Assembly (NCBI RefSeq): GCF_014281125.1
Contig: NZ_JACOEA010000001.1
Span: forward strand, 744,001-808,000
Length of the DNA: 64,000 nucleotides
Source: Lawsonibacter celer
GTDB taxonomy: Bacteria; Bacillota; Clostridia; Oscillospirales; Oscillospiraceae
Direction of reading: 5' to 3'
A program made the position numbers and the translations under genes. Positions 25,940 to 34,771 of this stretch are shown piece after piece. Numbering within the stretch: the first letter of the stretch is position 1; each line of letters opens with the position of its first letter. The notes beneath the pieces are model-generated. The model ran no database searches and had not been told where the DNA came from. It worked only from the letters and a program-made list of their open reading frames with translations.

Positions 25940-26494
25940 CTATGCTGTGGGCTCCCGTCCCTTCCCCGCCGTCCAAATCGACTTCCGGTCTGGCTCCCAG
26001 CCCTCCGCCCTGCACTCGATAAGCAATTCCTCCAGCGCGGAAAAACCAGCCACGGCGAGGACGGCGATCAGTGCCCAACGGGATTCAAACAGCAGCAGAG
26101 CAAAGGGGTACAGGGCCAGCAGAGCGCCGGTCATCTTGTTGCCCCAGGTATGCAGAAATCCAAAGCGCCCAAAGCGCAGCCAGGCGGTCAGCGCGGCGGC
26201 GAAACGCGCCGCCGCAATGGCGCAGATCCACGCAGTGATCCAGGGACCCGGCGCAGCCAGTGGCCAAAGCCGCCGCACCAGCACTGCCGTCACCGCCATA
26301 TCCGCCGCCGAATCCAAGCGCGCGCCGAACTCGGAACACGTGTTCAGCCGACGGGCCGTCAGGCCGTCCAGCATATCGGTCAGGCAGCAGAGCAGATACA
26401 GTATCAAAAACGGTACAGATCCTTTTGCCTCCAACATCCCAAACGCCAACGGAAACCGCGCCGCCGTGAGCAGGTTTGGCAGCCGCTTTCTCAT
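25940..26494 (-). CDS. CDP-alcohol phosphatidyltransferase family protein
   Basis: 184 residues. The full signature DMLDGLTARRLN, then G-x3-D-x3-D in FGARLDSAAD, is present near residues 40-66, followed by hydrophobic helices. It is a second, divergent relative of pgsA (13155-13682). Substrate alcohol unknown. Its ATG overlaps the stop of the small frame upstream (ATGA). Confidence 0.87.
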   Translation of the reverse strand: MRKRLPNLLTAARFPLAFGMLEAKGSVPFLILYLLCCLTDMLDGLTARRLNTCSEFGARLDSAADMAVTAVLVRRLWPLAAPGPWITAWICAIAAARFAAALTAWLRFGRFGFLHTWGNKMTGALLALYPFALLLFESRWALIAVLAVAGFSALEELLIECRAEGWEPDRKSIWTAGKGREPTA

Positions 26495-26730
26495 AAGAGC
26501 CGCCTCAGCGCCGCGGCGATGTCCTTTAAAATCAGCCGCTGCACGTCCGCAGCTGGAATGCAGATGGCCTGGTTTCCCACCAGAGCGGCTTTGCCTTGGA
26601 GAAGCGCGGCAAGGCCCCCAAGGTAGGGCACCCAGCGCTCACTCCCCCGGCTTTTTGCCGCAATCCGTGATGTATCGGCCTCCTCGGCGCGCTTGTCAGT
26701 TAAGCGGGCCGCCCTCTGCGAAAGCTCCAT
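26491..26730 (-). CDS. Short unrecognised ORF coupled to the CDP-alcohol transferase
   Basis: About 79 residues if it starts at the ATG at 26730. It ends in ATGA overlap with the next gene and begins inside the end of the VOC gene; this tight coupling is the main argument that it is real. The C-terminal half (VPYLGGLAALLQGKAAL) is hydrophobic but not a clear membrane helix. I do not recognise the family; it could be a gene remnant. Confidence 0.4.
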   Translation of the reverse strand: MELSQRAARLTDKRAEEADTSRIAAKSRGSERWVPYLGGLAALLQGKAALVGNQAICIPAADVQRLILKDIAAALRRLL

Positions 26731-27211
26731 TCCCGTCCGCCCCCTTCGGCTCACCCACACAGTTCTTCACCCAATCCAGCGACACATCCATCCGCTTTGC
26801 CACCTGTTCCCGGGTCATGCCGCCATCCAGGAAGCGGCGCACCACGGCCTCCATTGCCTCTCCCACCTCAATGATGTGGTGGTCCGGATCATAGAAGCGC
26901 ACTACCCGCTGGCCCCAGCGGTGTTCCTTCACCGGGTGGACATACTCCAGCTCCAGCCCCGCCAGCGTATTTGCAAAGGCATCAAAGTTCTCCTCCTCAA
27001 AATAGAGCTCCCCCGCATTTCCGCCTATGGAAACGGGCCTTCCTTCGATAAATTCCCGCCATGTCTCCAGCGTCTGTAAGCACACGCCGCCGGTCAGCGT
27101 CACATTGGCCCCGAAATCCACGACCACATCCAGCCCCAGGACCCGTTTGTAAAAATCAATGGAGGCAGCCAGATCCCTCACCGCCAGCAGAGGACTTTCA
27201 AAATGCATCAT
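26696..27211 (-). CDS. VOC/glyoxalase-fold protein
   Basis: 171 residues. The first 120 form one glyoxalase-type unit: FESPLLAVRDLAASIDFYKRVLGL, then VRFYDPDHHIIEVGE with the usual metal-binding H and E positions. The last part, FLDGGMTREQVAKRMDVSLDWV, looks like a small helix-turn-helix tail, as in several Firmicutes VOC proteins. Substrate unknown. ATG at 27211 after GGAAG. Confidence 0.88.
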   Translation of the reverse strand: MMHFESPLLAVRDLAASIDFYKRVLGLDVVVDFGANVTLTGGVCLQTLETWREFIEGRPVSIGGNAGELYFEEENFDAFANTLAGLELEYVHPVKEHRWGQRVVRFYDPDHHIIEVGEAMEAVVRRFLDGGMTREQVAKRMDVSLDWVKNCVGEPKGADGNGAFAEGGPLN

Positions 27212-27276
27212 ACACTTCCTTTCTTCCGCGCTCGGCCCACCCTTCCCGGGCCTTCCGCCGTGCGCCGACTCTCTTT

Positions 27277-27458
27277 TTATTTCATCCGTGCAAAATCATG
27301 GGCCTCCTGCAGCCAGCCCATCAGTTCTCCATCCAACTGCCCCGCCTGCGACACGATGACATGGTGCGTCCAGCGCCTGGGGCAGGGCTCCGCAGCGCCT
27401 CATACAGCGGCAAAGCGCGGGGCTGAGCGGCGAAAAACAGGTATTCATCCGGTGTCAT
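27277..27458 (-). pseudogene. DUF5655 protein remnant with internal deletion
   Basis: The start (MTPDEYLFFAAQPRALPLYE) and the end (RWTHHVIVSQAGQLDGEL to MGWLQEAHDFARMK) match the two ends of DUF5655 proteins but are in different frames. The central part, about half of the usual protein of about 120 residues, is missing. A clear deletion product. Confidence 0.75.
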
Positions 27459-27516
27459 CCAAATCCCTTCTCCTCTACGGCCAGTATACCACGCAAATCC
27501 CTGTCCCGCTACTGTT

Positions 27517-27870
27517 GAATCTGAGACAAAGGTTGCATTTCAGACCGGGCGGATCATCGGACATGTGATGTATATGCGCTCGGAAATCCGTGCCGACGAC
27601 GGACGGGTAATCCCCATCAGGACCTTCGGCCCCATCAGCATTGCGCCGGACTGCATGCGGCAGGGCTATGGGACCGCCCTGCTCCGCCGCTCCATGGAGG
27701 CGGCCCGTACGCTGGAAGCGGGCGCGCTCGCCATTACCGGCAGCATCGGCTTTTACGGAAAATCCGGCTTTACGGTGGCCAGCACAAAGGGCATCCACTA
27801 CTTTGCTGAGTCCTGAGAGGTCGAGGTGCCCTACTTTCTGCTCCAGGAGCTGGAGCCCGGCTTCCTGGGC
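27517..27870 (+). pseudogene. GNAT acetyltransferase remnant
   Basis: The conserved middle of a GNAT protein is readable: GRIIGHVMYMRSEIRADDGR, FGPISIAPDCMRQGYGTALL with the acetyl-CoA loop, and IGFYGKSGFTVAS. The N-terminus is missing. A TGA interrupts the frame at 27814-27816, after which EVEVPYFLLQELEPGFL continues in the same frame. It abuts a hydrolase remnant on the other strand. Confidence 0.8.
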
Positions 27871-28011
27871 CAGCACCGCCAGAACCACATCCTCCGCCCG
27901 GTAGTAGTCGGACACATACCAGAAAAAACTGTTGCGCAGCAGCAGCGCTGCCAGCAGAATGCCGGCGGCGATCCACAGCTTTTTATGGCGTGGCCTGCGC
28001 TTCGTTTCCAT
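27863..28011 (-). pseudogene. Alpha/beta hydrolase, N-terminal fragment
   Basis: About 49 residues matching the start of the intact hydrolase at 38057-38782: basic N-terminus, one membrane helix, then FFWYVSDYYRAEDV, which is identical over a long stretch in both. After about residue 50 the frame runs into antisense of the GNAT remnant. The gene was truncated by a deletion that joined the two. Confidence 0.85.
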
Positions 28012-28056
28012 GGAGCTTCCCCCTATTTCAAAGATAGGGCCATCCTCGCCTCGCGA

Positions 28057-28617
28057 TCATTTCAGCTTGGCGCCGTCCTGGAAGGCGTTTCCCACTTTCT
28101 CTCCCAGTTTGTGGTAGGCGCTGTGGATGGGGTCGAAGGTGATGGGCTGCAGTTTATCCGGGTCTATGGCTCCACCGGCGTCCAGTATGGACTCGTCAGC
28201 ACTGACGTTGACGATCTCGCCCACCAGACGGCAGCTCTCCGGGTCATAGCTGACTAGGCGGCACTCCACCGCCATGGGCAACTCGTCGATGAGAGGCGCA
28301 TCTACAAATTCTGATCTGGTGGTGTGCCAGCCCGCCCTTGCCACCTTGTCGGCCACCCTATTACCGGACACAATGCCCACATAGTCGCAGGACACCACAT
28401 GCTCCGCAGTGGCCATGCTGACGGTAAATGCCTTGCGGGCAAGAATGTTGGCGGTGGTCTTGTGGCCGGCGCTGATGCACATGGACAGCTGCTTATCGTC
28501 GCTGATCCCGCCCCAGGCCGCATTCATGGCGTCAGGCGTGCCATCCTCTCCATAGGTGGCGAGGATAAAGACCGGCTGCGGATAGGTCCAGGGCTTTGCT
28601 CCAAAATTCTTGCGCAT
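28057..28617 (-). CDS. Flavin reductase family protein
   Basis: 186 residues, ATG at 28617 after AGGAGGT. The split-barrel FMN-binding fold of the flavin reductase-like family is seen in PQPVFILATYGEDGTPDAMN and FTVSMATAEHVVSCDYVG. Related proteins are FMN-dependent reductases of unknown partner. The gene lies next to a broken zinc alcohol dehydrogenase. Confidence 0.88.
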   Translation of the reverse strand: MRKNFGAKPWTYPQPVFILATYGEDGTPDAMNAAWGGISDDKQLSMCISAGHKTTANILARKAFTVSMATAEHVVSCDYVGIVSGNRVADKVARAGWHTTRSEFVDAPLIDELPMAVECRLVSYDPESCRLVGEIVNVSADESILDAGGAIDPDKLQPITFDPIHSAYHKLGEKVGNAFQDGAKLK

Positions 28618-28667
28618 AAAACATACCTCCTGCTGTGTTTTGATTTGGCTGGTCTCGGATGCGAAGA

Positions 28668-28988
28668 TCAGCCGCAATCAATCGCTGCTTTGATGACCCC
28701 ATCCCTCTTTTTTCAAATAGCTCATAGACTTCGGCGATATCCTTCAGGGGATAGGTGTGGGTGATCAGGGGGACGGTGTCCAGCTTGCCTCCGGCGATGA
28801 GCCGGAGGATTTCCCTGCAGCTGCAGCCGTCTACGCCGCCGGTCTTGAAGGTCAGATTTTTGCCGTACATATCCGGCAGGGGTAGAGTCTGTGCCTCATT
28901 GTAGAGGTCTACCATGGTAACGATGGCGTTGGGCCGGGCACAGTCCCAGGCCTAGGTCCTCGCCGTCCTTCAAGAAAATGTGTTTCAT
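28668..28988 (-). pseudogene. Zinc-type alcohol dehydrogenase remnant
   Basis: A short start (MKHIFLKDGED) is joined, out of frame, to the C-terminal quarter of a medium-chain dehydrogenase: CARPNAIVTMVDLYNEAQ, NLTFKTGGVDG, LITHTYPLKDIAEVYELFE. A second shift near 28695 precedes the proper end VIKAAIDCG. The NAD-binding and zinc sites are lost. Confidence 0.8.
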
Positions 28989-29147
28989 GTTCGGTCCTCA
29001 TCGTTTGTTGCTTCCATTTGGCTTATGGTGTTCCATTATATCACAAGTTCCGGCTTTGGAACATGGCAATCGGTTGCCGGTCACGGGGCGCCATGCTATG
29101 ATAGCGGTTACTGATTGCGGCCAACTGAACCGGATTTGACGAGCAGA

Positions 29148-29777
29148 ATGGAAAACAGCATGAGAGAAGTAGATCCCAAGAGCACCTCCCGGGCGCTGGC
29201 CTTTGAACTCTGGAGGAAGGCCCCCATGCCCATGGTGACCCTGATGAAGACGCTGGATGTTTCGCCGCTGGTGCGGCTGAGCCGGAAACGGGGTTACAAA
29301 TTCCATATGCTCCTGTGCTGGTGCATCGGAAAGGCGGCCGCCCGGACGGAGGACTTCTACCTGCTTCCCGTGGGGGACAAGCTGATGCAGTACGACAAGC
29401 TGGCGGTCAACACGGTGGTGACTACCGGAGACGGCGGCATCGCCACCTGTGACATTCCCGTTTCCTCTGAGCTGGAGCAGTTCAATCGGGACTACATGAA
29501 GCTCACCGGGCAGGTCCACGAGATCGGGGAGAGCCTTGAGCTGGCGAGGACTATATGGTAATCGGCACCTCCGCCCTGGCGGGATATGAGATCGACGGCG
29601 CGGTGAACATTAATGCCGGATGCTACAACAATCCCTTCCTCATCTGGGGCAAATACCGGAAAAAGTGGCTGCGCACCACCCTGCCGGTGTCCTTTCCAGT
29701 TCCACCACACCCCGTTGGGCGGGATCCCGGCCGCGGAATTTTTAGAGCGGCTGCAGCAGGAGATCCAACAAATTTAA
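29148..29777 (+). pseudogene. Chloramphenicol-acetyltransferase-like (CatA family) pseudogene
   Basis: Three frames together give a complete CAT-fold protein of about 210 residues. A 1-nt deletion near 29552 separates ESLELA from DYMVIGTSALAGYEIDGAV, and a 1-nt insertion near 29696 separates TTLPVSF from QFHHTPLGGIPAAEFLE. The catalytic HHxxxDG has become HHTPLGG, so the conserved Asp is also lost. Intact members acetylate chloramphenicol or other hydroxyl substrates. Not functional as it stands. Confidence 0.85.
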
Positions 29778-29786
29778 AATTTCCCC

Positions 29787-29817
29787 TTGACTCTGACGCT
29801 CCGTCAACTGATACAGT
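29787..29817 (+). promoter_or_regulatory. MerR-type promoter with 19-bp spacer
   Basis: -35 TTGACT (29787-29792) and -10 TACAGT (29812-29817) are 19 bp apart, with the dyad TGACG-CTC-CGTCA in the spacer. This overlong spacer is what MerR-family activators untwist, so the regulator encoded downstream probably controls itself. Confidence 0.8.
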
Positions 29818-29837
29818 ATCCTCAGGGAGGGATTTTT

Positions 29838-30596
29838 ATGGAATATTCCATTCAAGAGCTGTCGCGCCTGTCCGGAGTGACCACCCGCACCCTGCGCTGG
29901 TACGACCAGATCGGACTGCTGAAGCCCAGCCGGGTGGCGGAGAGCGGCTACCGCTATTACGGCAGGGCAGAGGTAGACCGGCTGCAGGACATTCTCTATT
30001 ACCGGGCCCTCGGGGTGGAGCTGGCCCGAATCAAGGAATGTCTGGACGATCCCTCCTTTGACCGTCTGGCCGCCCTGAAAAGCCACCTGGCCGCTTTGGA
30101 GGCGGAGCGGGAACGGCTGGAGACGCTAATCCGATCGGTGAAAGACACCATCCGAGCGGAAGAAAGGAAGGAATTCATGAGCGACGAGCAGAAATTTGAG
30201 GCGTTCAAGCAGCGTACTGTGGCCCATAACGAGGAAGTTTACGGAGCGGAGATCCGCGCCAAGTACGGCGACAAAGAGGTAGACGAGGCCAACGCCGCGG
30301 TGATGAATCTAACCCAGGAGCAGTACCGGGAGTGGACCGGCCTGGGCCAGGAGATCCAGGAGCGGCTGGAGGCGGCCATCCGGTCGGGCCTGTCCCCGGA
30401 GAGCGAGGAGGGAAAGGAAATCTGCGCCCTCCACCGCCGGTGGCTCACCATCACCGGGAACCGGTATGATCCGCCCAAGCACCGGGGGATCGCGGAGCTG
30501 TATGTGATGGATGAGCGGTTTACCGCCTACTATGATAAGCACATTCCCGGCTGTGCCCGTTTCCTGCGGGACGCAGTCATCTACTGGGTAAAATAA
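29838..30596 (+). CDS. MerR-family regulator with TipAS domain
   Basis: 252 residues, ATG at 29838 after GGAGGG. N-terminal MerR winged helix (YSIQELSRLSGVTTRTLRWYD, then SGYRYYGRAEVDRLQDI), a coiled-coil dimerisation helix, and a C-terminal TipAS domain (AHNEEVYGAEI, KHIPGCARFLRDAV) that binds hydrophobic peptides or thiopeptide-like drugs in homologues. It lies next to the broken CAT gene. Confidence 0.93.
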   Translation: MEYSIQELSRLSGVTTRTLRWYDQIGLLKPSRVAESGYRYYGRAEVDRLQDILYYRALGVELARIKECLDDPSFDRLAALKSHLAALEAERERLETLIRSVKDTIRAEERKEFMSDEQKFEAFKQRTVAHNEEVYGAEIRAKYGDKEVDEANAAVMNLTQEQYREWTGLGQEIQERLEAAIRSGLSPESEEGKEICALHRRWLTITGNRYDPPKHRGIAELYVMDERFTAYYDKHIPGCARFLRDAVIYWVK

Positions 30597-30606
30597 GAAA
30601 CAGGAC

Positions 30607-30636
30607 AGGCCCCCGGTTTTCCGCCGGGGGCCTGCC
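30607..30636 (+). terminator. Terminator of the MerR gene
   Basis: A 10-bp GC stem (30607-30616 with 30624-30633) followed by a poor T-run. Confidence 0.65.
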
Positions 30637-30721
30637 TTGTGTGCCAATCTCCTAATGATGGATTTTAGCCTAAGCGGAGAAACTCCCATTCCCGGCTCCT
30701 GGACCTCTCAAATACTCCTCT

Positions 30722-31135
30722 TTATGTTCTGCTTGGCTTCCTTTTGATGGCCAACAGCCTGATGAAATCCTCAAACAACGAGGTGTCCGTTGGCTCAAAC
30801 ATCAGCCATTTCCCATCATGGTAAGTTGGCGTTTCGTCATAAATTCTTTGAACTTCCTCTGAGTAATGTTCCCTATCATTTTCAAATTTCAATCGCTCAT
30901 CCTTACCTAAGATGACCATAAATCCGACGCAGTTTTCTCTCGCATAGAGTGCGCATAAGGTTTTGCCGCCGCGGCGGTATTTATACTCATAGGCCCATGC
31001 TTTCCCGCCGCTGCCCCACAGACGCTCCATATCATATCTTTCGTCAATCAAGGCACATAACTGGGTCCAGATCTCATATAAGGGTTTACCCACTAAAATC
31101 GTCATTTGCTCCGCGTTGGGTACCATATCAAACAT
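30722..31135 (-). CDS. DUF3788 family protein
   Basis: 137 residues, ATG at 31135 after GAGGAGG. The pattern LWGSGGKAWAYEYKYRRGGKTL and CVGFMVILGKDE is typical for DUF3788, small cytoplasmic proteins with no assigned function. Stand-alone gene. Confidence 0.82.
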   Translation of the reverse strand: MFDMVPNAEQMTILVGKPLYEIWTQLCALIDERYDMERLWGSGGKAWAYEYKYRRGGKTLCALYARENCVGFMVILGKDERLKFENDREHYSEEVQRIYDETPTYHDGKWLMFEPTDTSLFEDFIRLLAIKRKPSRT

Positions 31136-31289
31136 GACAGCCGCCTCCTCTATCCATCAGAATGATATTGTTATTCTGCCGTATAGGCATGAGTTTCTCT
31201 ATCAAATTCCTCTTATAGCGAGGCGGCTGTCGATCAAGCTTTTCGCGCTTCTTTATCCCGCAGAAGCATTTTTCCAGGGGGTATGCGCC

Positions 31290-32147
31290 TTACTTCTTTT
31301 CCACCGGGATCCAGGCCTCGCAGTAGTAGTCCTGATCCTGGGTGCCGTCCTCAAACTTGCTGGGGTCGCTGTACATCTCCACATTGATGCCTGCGGCGAT
31401 CTTGTAGTCGGGGTTCGTGGGCAGCCACTGGGAGAATATCTGCTGGTTCAGACCCTGGATAGCCTGGGGCATCCGGCCGGTACAGGAAAATACCGCCCAG
31501 GTGTGGGCCGGGATGGTGCGGGTAGTGAAGCCGTCAGGGATCTCCTTGGCGGGATCGTAGTTGTCGGCGATGAGATATTCAAACTCATTGCCACCCATGC
31601 TCTCGTCCAGGTTGATGCCGTACATGCCGCACACCACCTTGCCGCCGCCCGTGCCGAAGTGCTCCGCCCAGAACTGGGGAACCTGGGCCACGGCCTCCTC
31701 ATACTTGAAAGTCTTTGCCCGGCAGAGCACCGTAAACGCCTCTTTTTTCATAATCTTGCAATCCATGTTTTGACCACCTTCCAATGTCACTTTGATCCGA
31801 AGCGGAGCAAAGGAACGGACCGCGCCTCCGCTTTTTCGCAGTGCGGCAGGTGTGAGGCCATGGAATCGGGCAAAAGCCTTGGTGAAGCTGTCCGGCGAGT
31901 CGTAGCCGAACTCCAGCGCGATGTCGATGATCTTCCGGTCCGTCGTGAGGACCTCCAGCCCGGCGGCGGAGAGCCGGCGCTGGCGGATGTAGTCGCCCAC
32001 CGTCATACCGCACAGCATGGCGAAACCCTTCTGAAAGTAAAAGGGGGACAGGGCTGCCTGCTGTGCGATCTCCCGGATGGTCAGCTCCTCCCGGAGATGT
32101 TCCTCGATATACTGGATCGCCTGATGAATGCTTGTTACCCAATCCAT
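31290..32147 (-). CDS. AraC-family regulator with GyrI-like effector domain
   Basis: 285 residues. The N-terminal AraC DNA-binding domain has two helix-turn-helix units (LTIREIAQQAALSPFYFQKGF and IIDIALEFGYDSPDSFTKAF). The C-terminal GyrI-like/SOUL ligand domain runs from about residue 130 to the end (TIPAHTWAVFSCTGRMP). The reverse of the classical AraC order, as in Rob/SoxS-type drug sensors. It probably binds small hydrophobic compounds. Confidence 0.9.
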   Translation of the reverse strand: MDWVTSIHQAIQYIEEHLREELTIREIAQQAALSPFYFQKGFAMLCGMTVGDYIRQRRLSAAGLEVLTTDRKIIDIALEFGYDSPDSFTKAFARFHGLTPAALRKSGGAVRSFAPLRIKVTLEGGQNMDCKIMKKEAFTVLCRAKTFKYEEAVAQVPQFWAEHFGTGGGKVVCGMYGINLDESMGGNEFEYLIADNYDPAKEIPDGFTTRTIPAHTWAVFSCTGRMPQAIQGLNQQIFSQWLPTNPDYKIAAGINVEMYSDPSKFEDGTQDQDYYCEAWIPVEKK

Positions 32148-32273
32148 TGGTCACACCGTCCTTCTGTCCTCCAGCATACCGGAAACGGGCGGTCCCTGCC
32201 CGATTTTCCGTGCTCATGTTTGTCCGGTGATGTTTATGCAGCGTGGTCCTTGGGGCCGCCCTTCTGAAAACGT

Positions 32274-32783
32274 TTATACTTTTTTCCGCGTCATAAAAAT
32301 GCCGATGAGTGCCGCGATCAGGACAATGGGGGCCAGCCTGACAAACAGCCATTCAAATGCGTGAAACGCCACTCCCATGACGGCGGTTTCCGGAGCACTG
32401 TAATCCCATCCCAGGTAAGGGCTGTTTACTGTGACCAAGACCGCAGAAATGATCACAACGCCCGCGCATAACGCGATGAGCAGCCAATGAAGGATCGCTT
32501 TTCGCGTTGCCTTTCTCCGTGCAAACTGTAAGTTGATGATCTCCAGTTTTTCGGAGAGCGCTTTGACGGCATCCGCCTCCGACTCAATCACAGGCTCTCC
32601 AAGTAATGTGCTCACGGGTGTCTCAAGCGCTTCCGACAGGGCAATCAACAGATCAGAATCCGGAACGGACAATCCCTGTTCCCATTTGGAGATGGTCTGC
32701 CGCACCACATTCAGCTTGATGGCAAGCTCCTGCTGGGAAAGCCCCTTTGATTTTCTGAGTGCTTTGATATTTTCGTTTAACAT
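32274..32783 (-). CDS. HTH-type regulator with membrane domain
   Basis: 169 residues. The N-terminal HTH_3 domain is seen in IKALRKSKGLSQQELAIKL and VRQTISKWEQGLSVP. After a helical linker come two membrane helices (AILHWLLIALCAGVVIISAVL and LAPIVLIAALIGIFM). It is therefore likely a membrane-tethered regulator. Stand-alone gene; target unknown. Confidence 0.87.
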   Translation of the reverse strand: MLNENIKALRKSKGLSQQELAIKLNVVRQTISKWEQGLSVPDSDLLIALSEALETPVSTLLGEPVIESEADAVKALSEKLEIINLQFARRKATRKAILHWLLIALCAGVVIISAVLVTVNSPYLGWDYSAPETAVMGVAFHAFEWLFVRLAPIVLIAALIGIFMTRKKV

Positions 32784-32855
32784 GTGGGCTCACTCCTTTC
32801 GCTCACATTGTAGGGAAAATTGCCCGTTGCCGCAAGCAACGCAGATTAACACGGC

Positions 32856-33251
32856 TTATTTCAGCAATTCCTTCCGCAAATCGTCCAGATACAGCTTCTG
32901 CTGCCGCTTCAGATATCCGGGGACAAAGGGGCGCATCCACCAATGCTTGCCTGTGACAGTCTCGGTGCAAGTCAGCCGGGTGCCGCCCTCCACCACCTCG
33001 AAGATGCCCTCCCAGGAGCCGGACATATTGCCGTTCTCCATGGTAAAGGCCCAGAAGCGGGGTGGCTCACAGGCCGTGACCGTAAAGTTGGTGGCGTAGC
33101 TGCTTGGGGTGTGCTCCACAAAGTGGGCCTCGTCCAAAACTTCCACCCGCGCAAGATCACTGCGCCAGGCGGTATGGGTAAGGTCGGTCACCGTATGCCA
33201 CAGCCGCTCCACCGGGCAGGGAAAATGGACTGTCACCTTGGAAGTTGCCAT
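32856..33251 (-). CDS. SRPBCC-fold protein
   Basis: 131 residues with the START/Bet v1-like fold: VTVHFPCPVERLWHTVTDLT at the N-terminus, then FTVTACEPPRFWAFTMENG and a long C-terminal helix. These proteins hold hydrophobic ligands. It starts 4 nt after the DUF3795 stop and is the last gene of the WYL operon. Confidence 0.82.
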   Translation of the reverse strand: MATSKVTVHFPCPVERLWHTVTDLTHTAWRSDLARVEVLDEAHFVEHTPSSYATNFTVTACEPPRFWAFTMENGNMSGSWEGIFEVVEGGTRLTCTETVTGKHWWMRPFVPGYLKRQQKLYLDDLRKELLK

Positions 33252-33255
33252 AGGA

Positions 33256-33813
33256 TTACCCCTTTTTCGGTTTCTTGTTGAGCTTCAGGCTGATACCCCG
33301 GCGGTCCGCCGCCTCCTGAAGCAGCCCCACGACGGCCAGGGCCCGCTCCTTGATGGGCTGCTCTTCCAGCTCCGGCCGGCTGCCCAGAACAGCCATCACA
33401 GAGCGCAAATCCTCCAGGGGCAGGAGATAGACCGCCGTGTTAAAAAGCGTTTTGCGGCGGCCGTCGTTGTAGCCCTCCAGAAACGCGTCCAGGATGGCGT
33501 GCTTTTCCTCCAGTTGGGCAAGATAGGCTTCCAGTCCCAGCGCCCGGGCCTGGGCAATATCCTGCTGCCGGTTCCGGTGAGGGACAAAAGAATCTCCGTC
33601 GTCAAATCCCTCGTAGCGGGGACAGGGGTACTCCGGACACTCCCAGCAAAACTGGACGCAGCCGTGCTCCAGGGAACACTTAGCGATCGTGCAGCTCTGG
33701 TTACCTGCCCCGCCGCCGCAGCCGGGGCAGCAGCCGCCCAGATGCATAGAGCACAGGGCACAGTTAAGACCACACAGGGAAAAACGGGTTTCCGTACGGG
33801 TAAAGCCTTTCAT
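33256..33813 (-). CDS. Cysteine-rich DUF3795 protein
   Basis: 185 residues, ATG at 33813 after GGGAGGA. The N-terminal 55 residues are packed with cysteines (CGLNCALCSMHLGGCCPGC, CSLEHGCVQFCWECPEYPC), which probably bind zinc or a metal cluster, as in DUF3795. The remainder is helical. Role unknown. Fifth gene of the WYL operon. Confidence 0.82.
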   Translation of the reverse strand: MKGFTRTETRFSLCGLNCALCSMHLGGCCPGCGGGAGNQSCTIAKCSLEHGCVQFCWECPEYPCPRYEGFDDGDSFVPHRNRQQDIAQARALGLEAYLAQLEEKHAILDAFLEGYNDGRRKTLFNTAVYLLPLEDLRSVMAVLGSRPELEEQPIKERALAVVGLLQEAADRRGISLKLNKKPKKG

Positions 33814-33826
33814 GCCATTTCCTCCC

Positions 33827-34771
33827 TTAGAGCCACAACGCCTGCTCTTCCCGGAACACCGGGGGTTCCCCTTGGGCGTAGGGGTCGTAGCGGTTTTCGT
33901 TGCAGCCGAATTCCTGCAAAAAGCAGATCTGCCCCGCCTCATTCCAGCGGATGAGGGAGAGACCGTCAAAGCTCTGGACGGTGCCGTCCGTCATAGCGCA
34001 CCGGAAGGACCACTCCACCACGGTCTGGTCCTCTTTGTGAAAATACTGCCGGATGTCCCAGCGCTGTACGGTTCCCCGGGTGTTCCACTCGTCAAACCAC
34101 AGCTTGATCTTCCCGCTGCCATGATACTCCGGCCCCCAGCTCTCGATGTAGACGGCATCAGGCGCAAAAAGGGCCCCAATGCCTGTGTCCTGCCTGTCCA
34201 GCCACATGGAAAACCACTGCCGGATTTTGTTTTCCCGCTGTTTCTCCATTGTATGTTCCATATCTACATTCTCCCGTTGCGCCGCTTGGGTGATGTCCAG
34301 CAGCATCAAATATTCTGTGCCCTTTTCCTCCAGGATCTGAAATCCCGCCCGCTCATAAAGGTGCAGCGCCGGGTTATCTTTCTGAACAGAGAGGGATGCC
34401 TGCAGATACCCATTCTCCTGTAGTAGAAGCAGAAGACTGTTCAGCAGCTGTGTCCCGACGCCCAGCCCACGGTATTCCGGCAACAGTGAGATGGCCAGGG
34501 ATGGCGTATTGCTGGCGATGTGGCCATAGTCCTCCATGATGCGGCTCCACGCTGCACCTATGACGGTGCCCTCCACCTCGGCAACAAGGCAATAATCGCC
34601 GGGCTGTGAGCCGAAGCCGGCAATATAGACCTGCAGCTCCGGCAGATCGACCACAGACCGGGGCGGCGGCTGGGCTCCCTCCAGGAAATAGATGGCCTGA
34701 TATAGAAATTCCCGCAGGAGGCCGTATTCATCCGGATGGATTTTTCGGATTGTTGTATGAATGTGTTTCAT
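33827..34771 (-). CDS. Fusion of GNAT acetyltransferase and SnoaL-like domain
   Basis: 314 residues from ATG 34771. Residues 1-165 form a GNAT domain with the acetyl-CoA loop LLPEYRGLGVGTQLLN and HLYERAGF. Residues about 175-314 look like a SnoaL/NTF2-type barrel (NKIRQWFSMWLDRQDTGIG, then FDGLSLIRWNEAG). The two are usually separate genes, and a possible internal ATG (MEHTMEKQ) begins the second part. The start overlaps the GyrI gene stop (TGATG). Confidence 0.8.
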   Translation of the reverse strand: MKHIHTTIRKIHPDEYGLLREFLYQAIYFLEGAQPPPRSVVDLPELQVYIAGFGSQPGDYCLVAEVEGTVIGAAWSRIMEDYGHIASNTPSLAISLLPEYRGLGVGTQLLNSLLLLLQENGYLQASLSVQKDNPALHLYERAGFQILEEKGTEYLMLLDITQAAQRENVDMEHTMEKQRENKIRQWFSMWLDRQDTGIGALFAPDAVYIESWGPEYHGSGKIKLWFDEWNTRGTVQRWDIRQYFHKEDQTVVEWSFRCAMTDGTVQSFDGLSLIRWNEAGQICFLQEFGCNENRYDPYAQGEPPVFREEQALWL

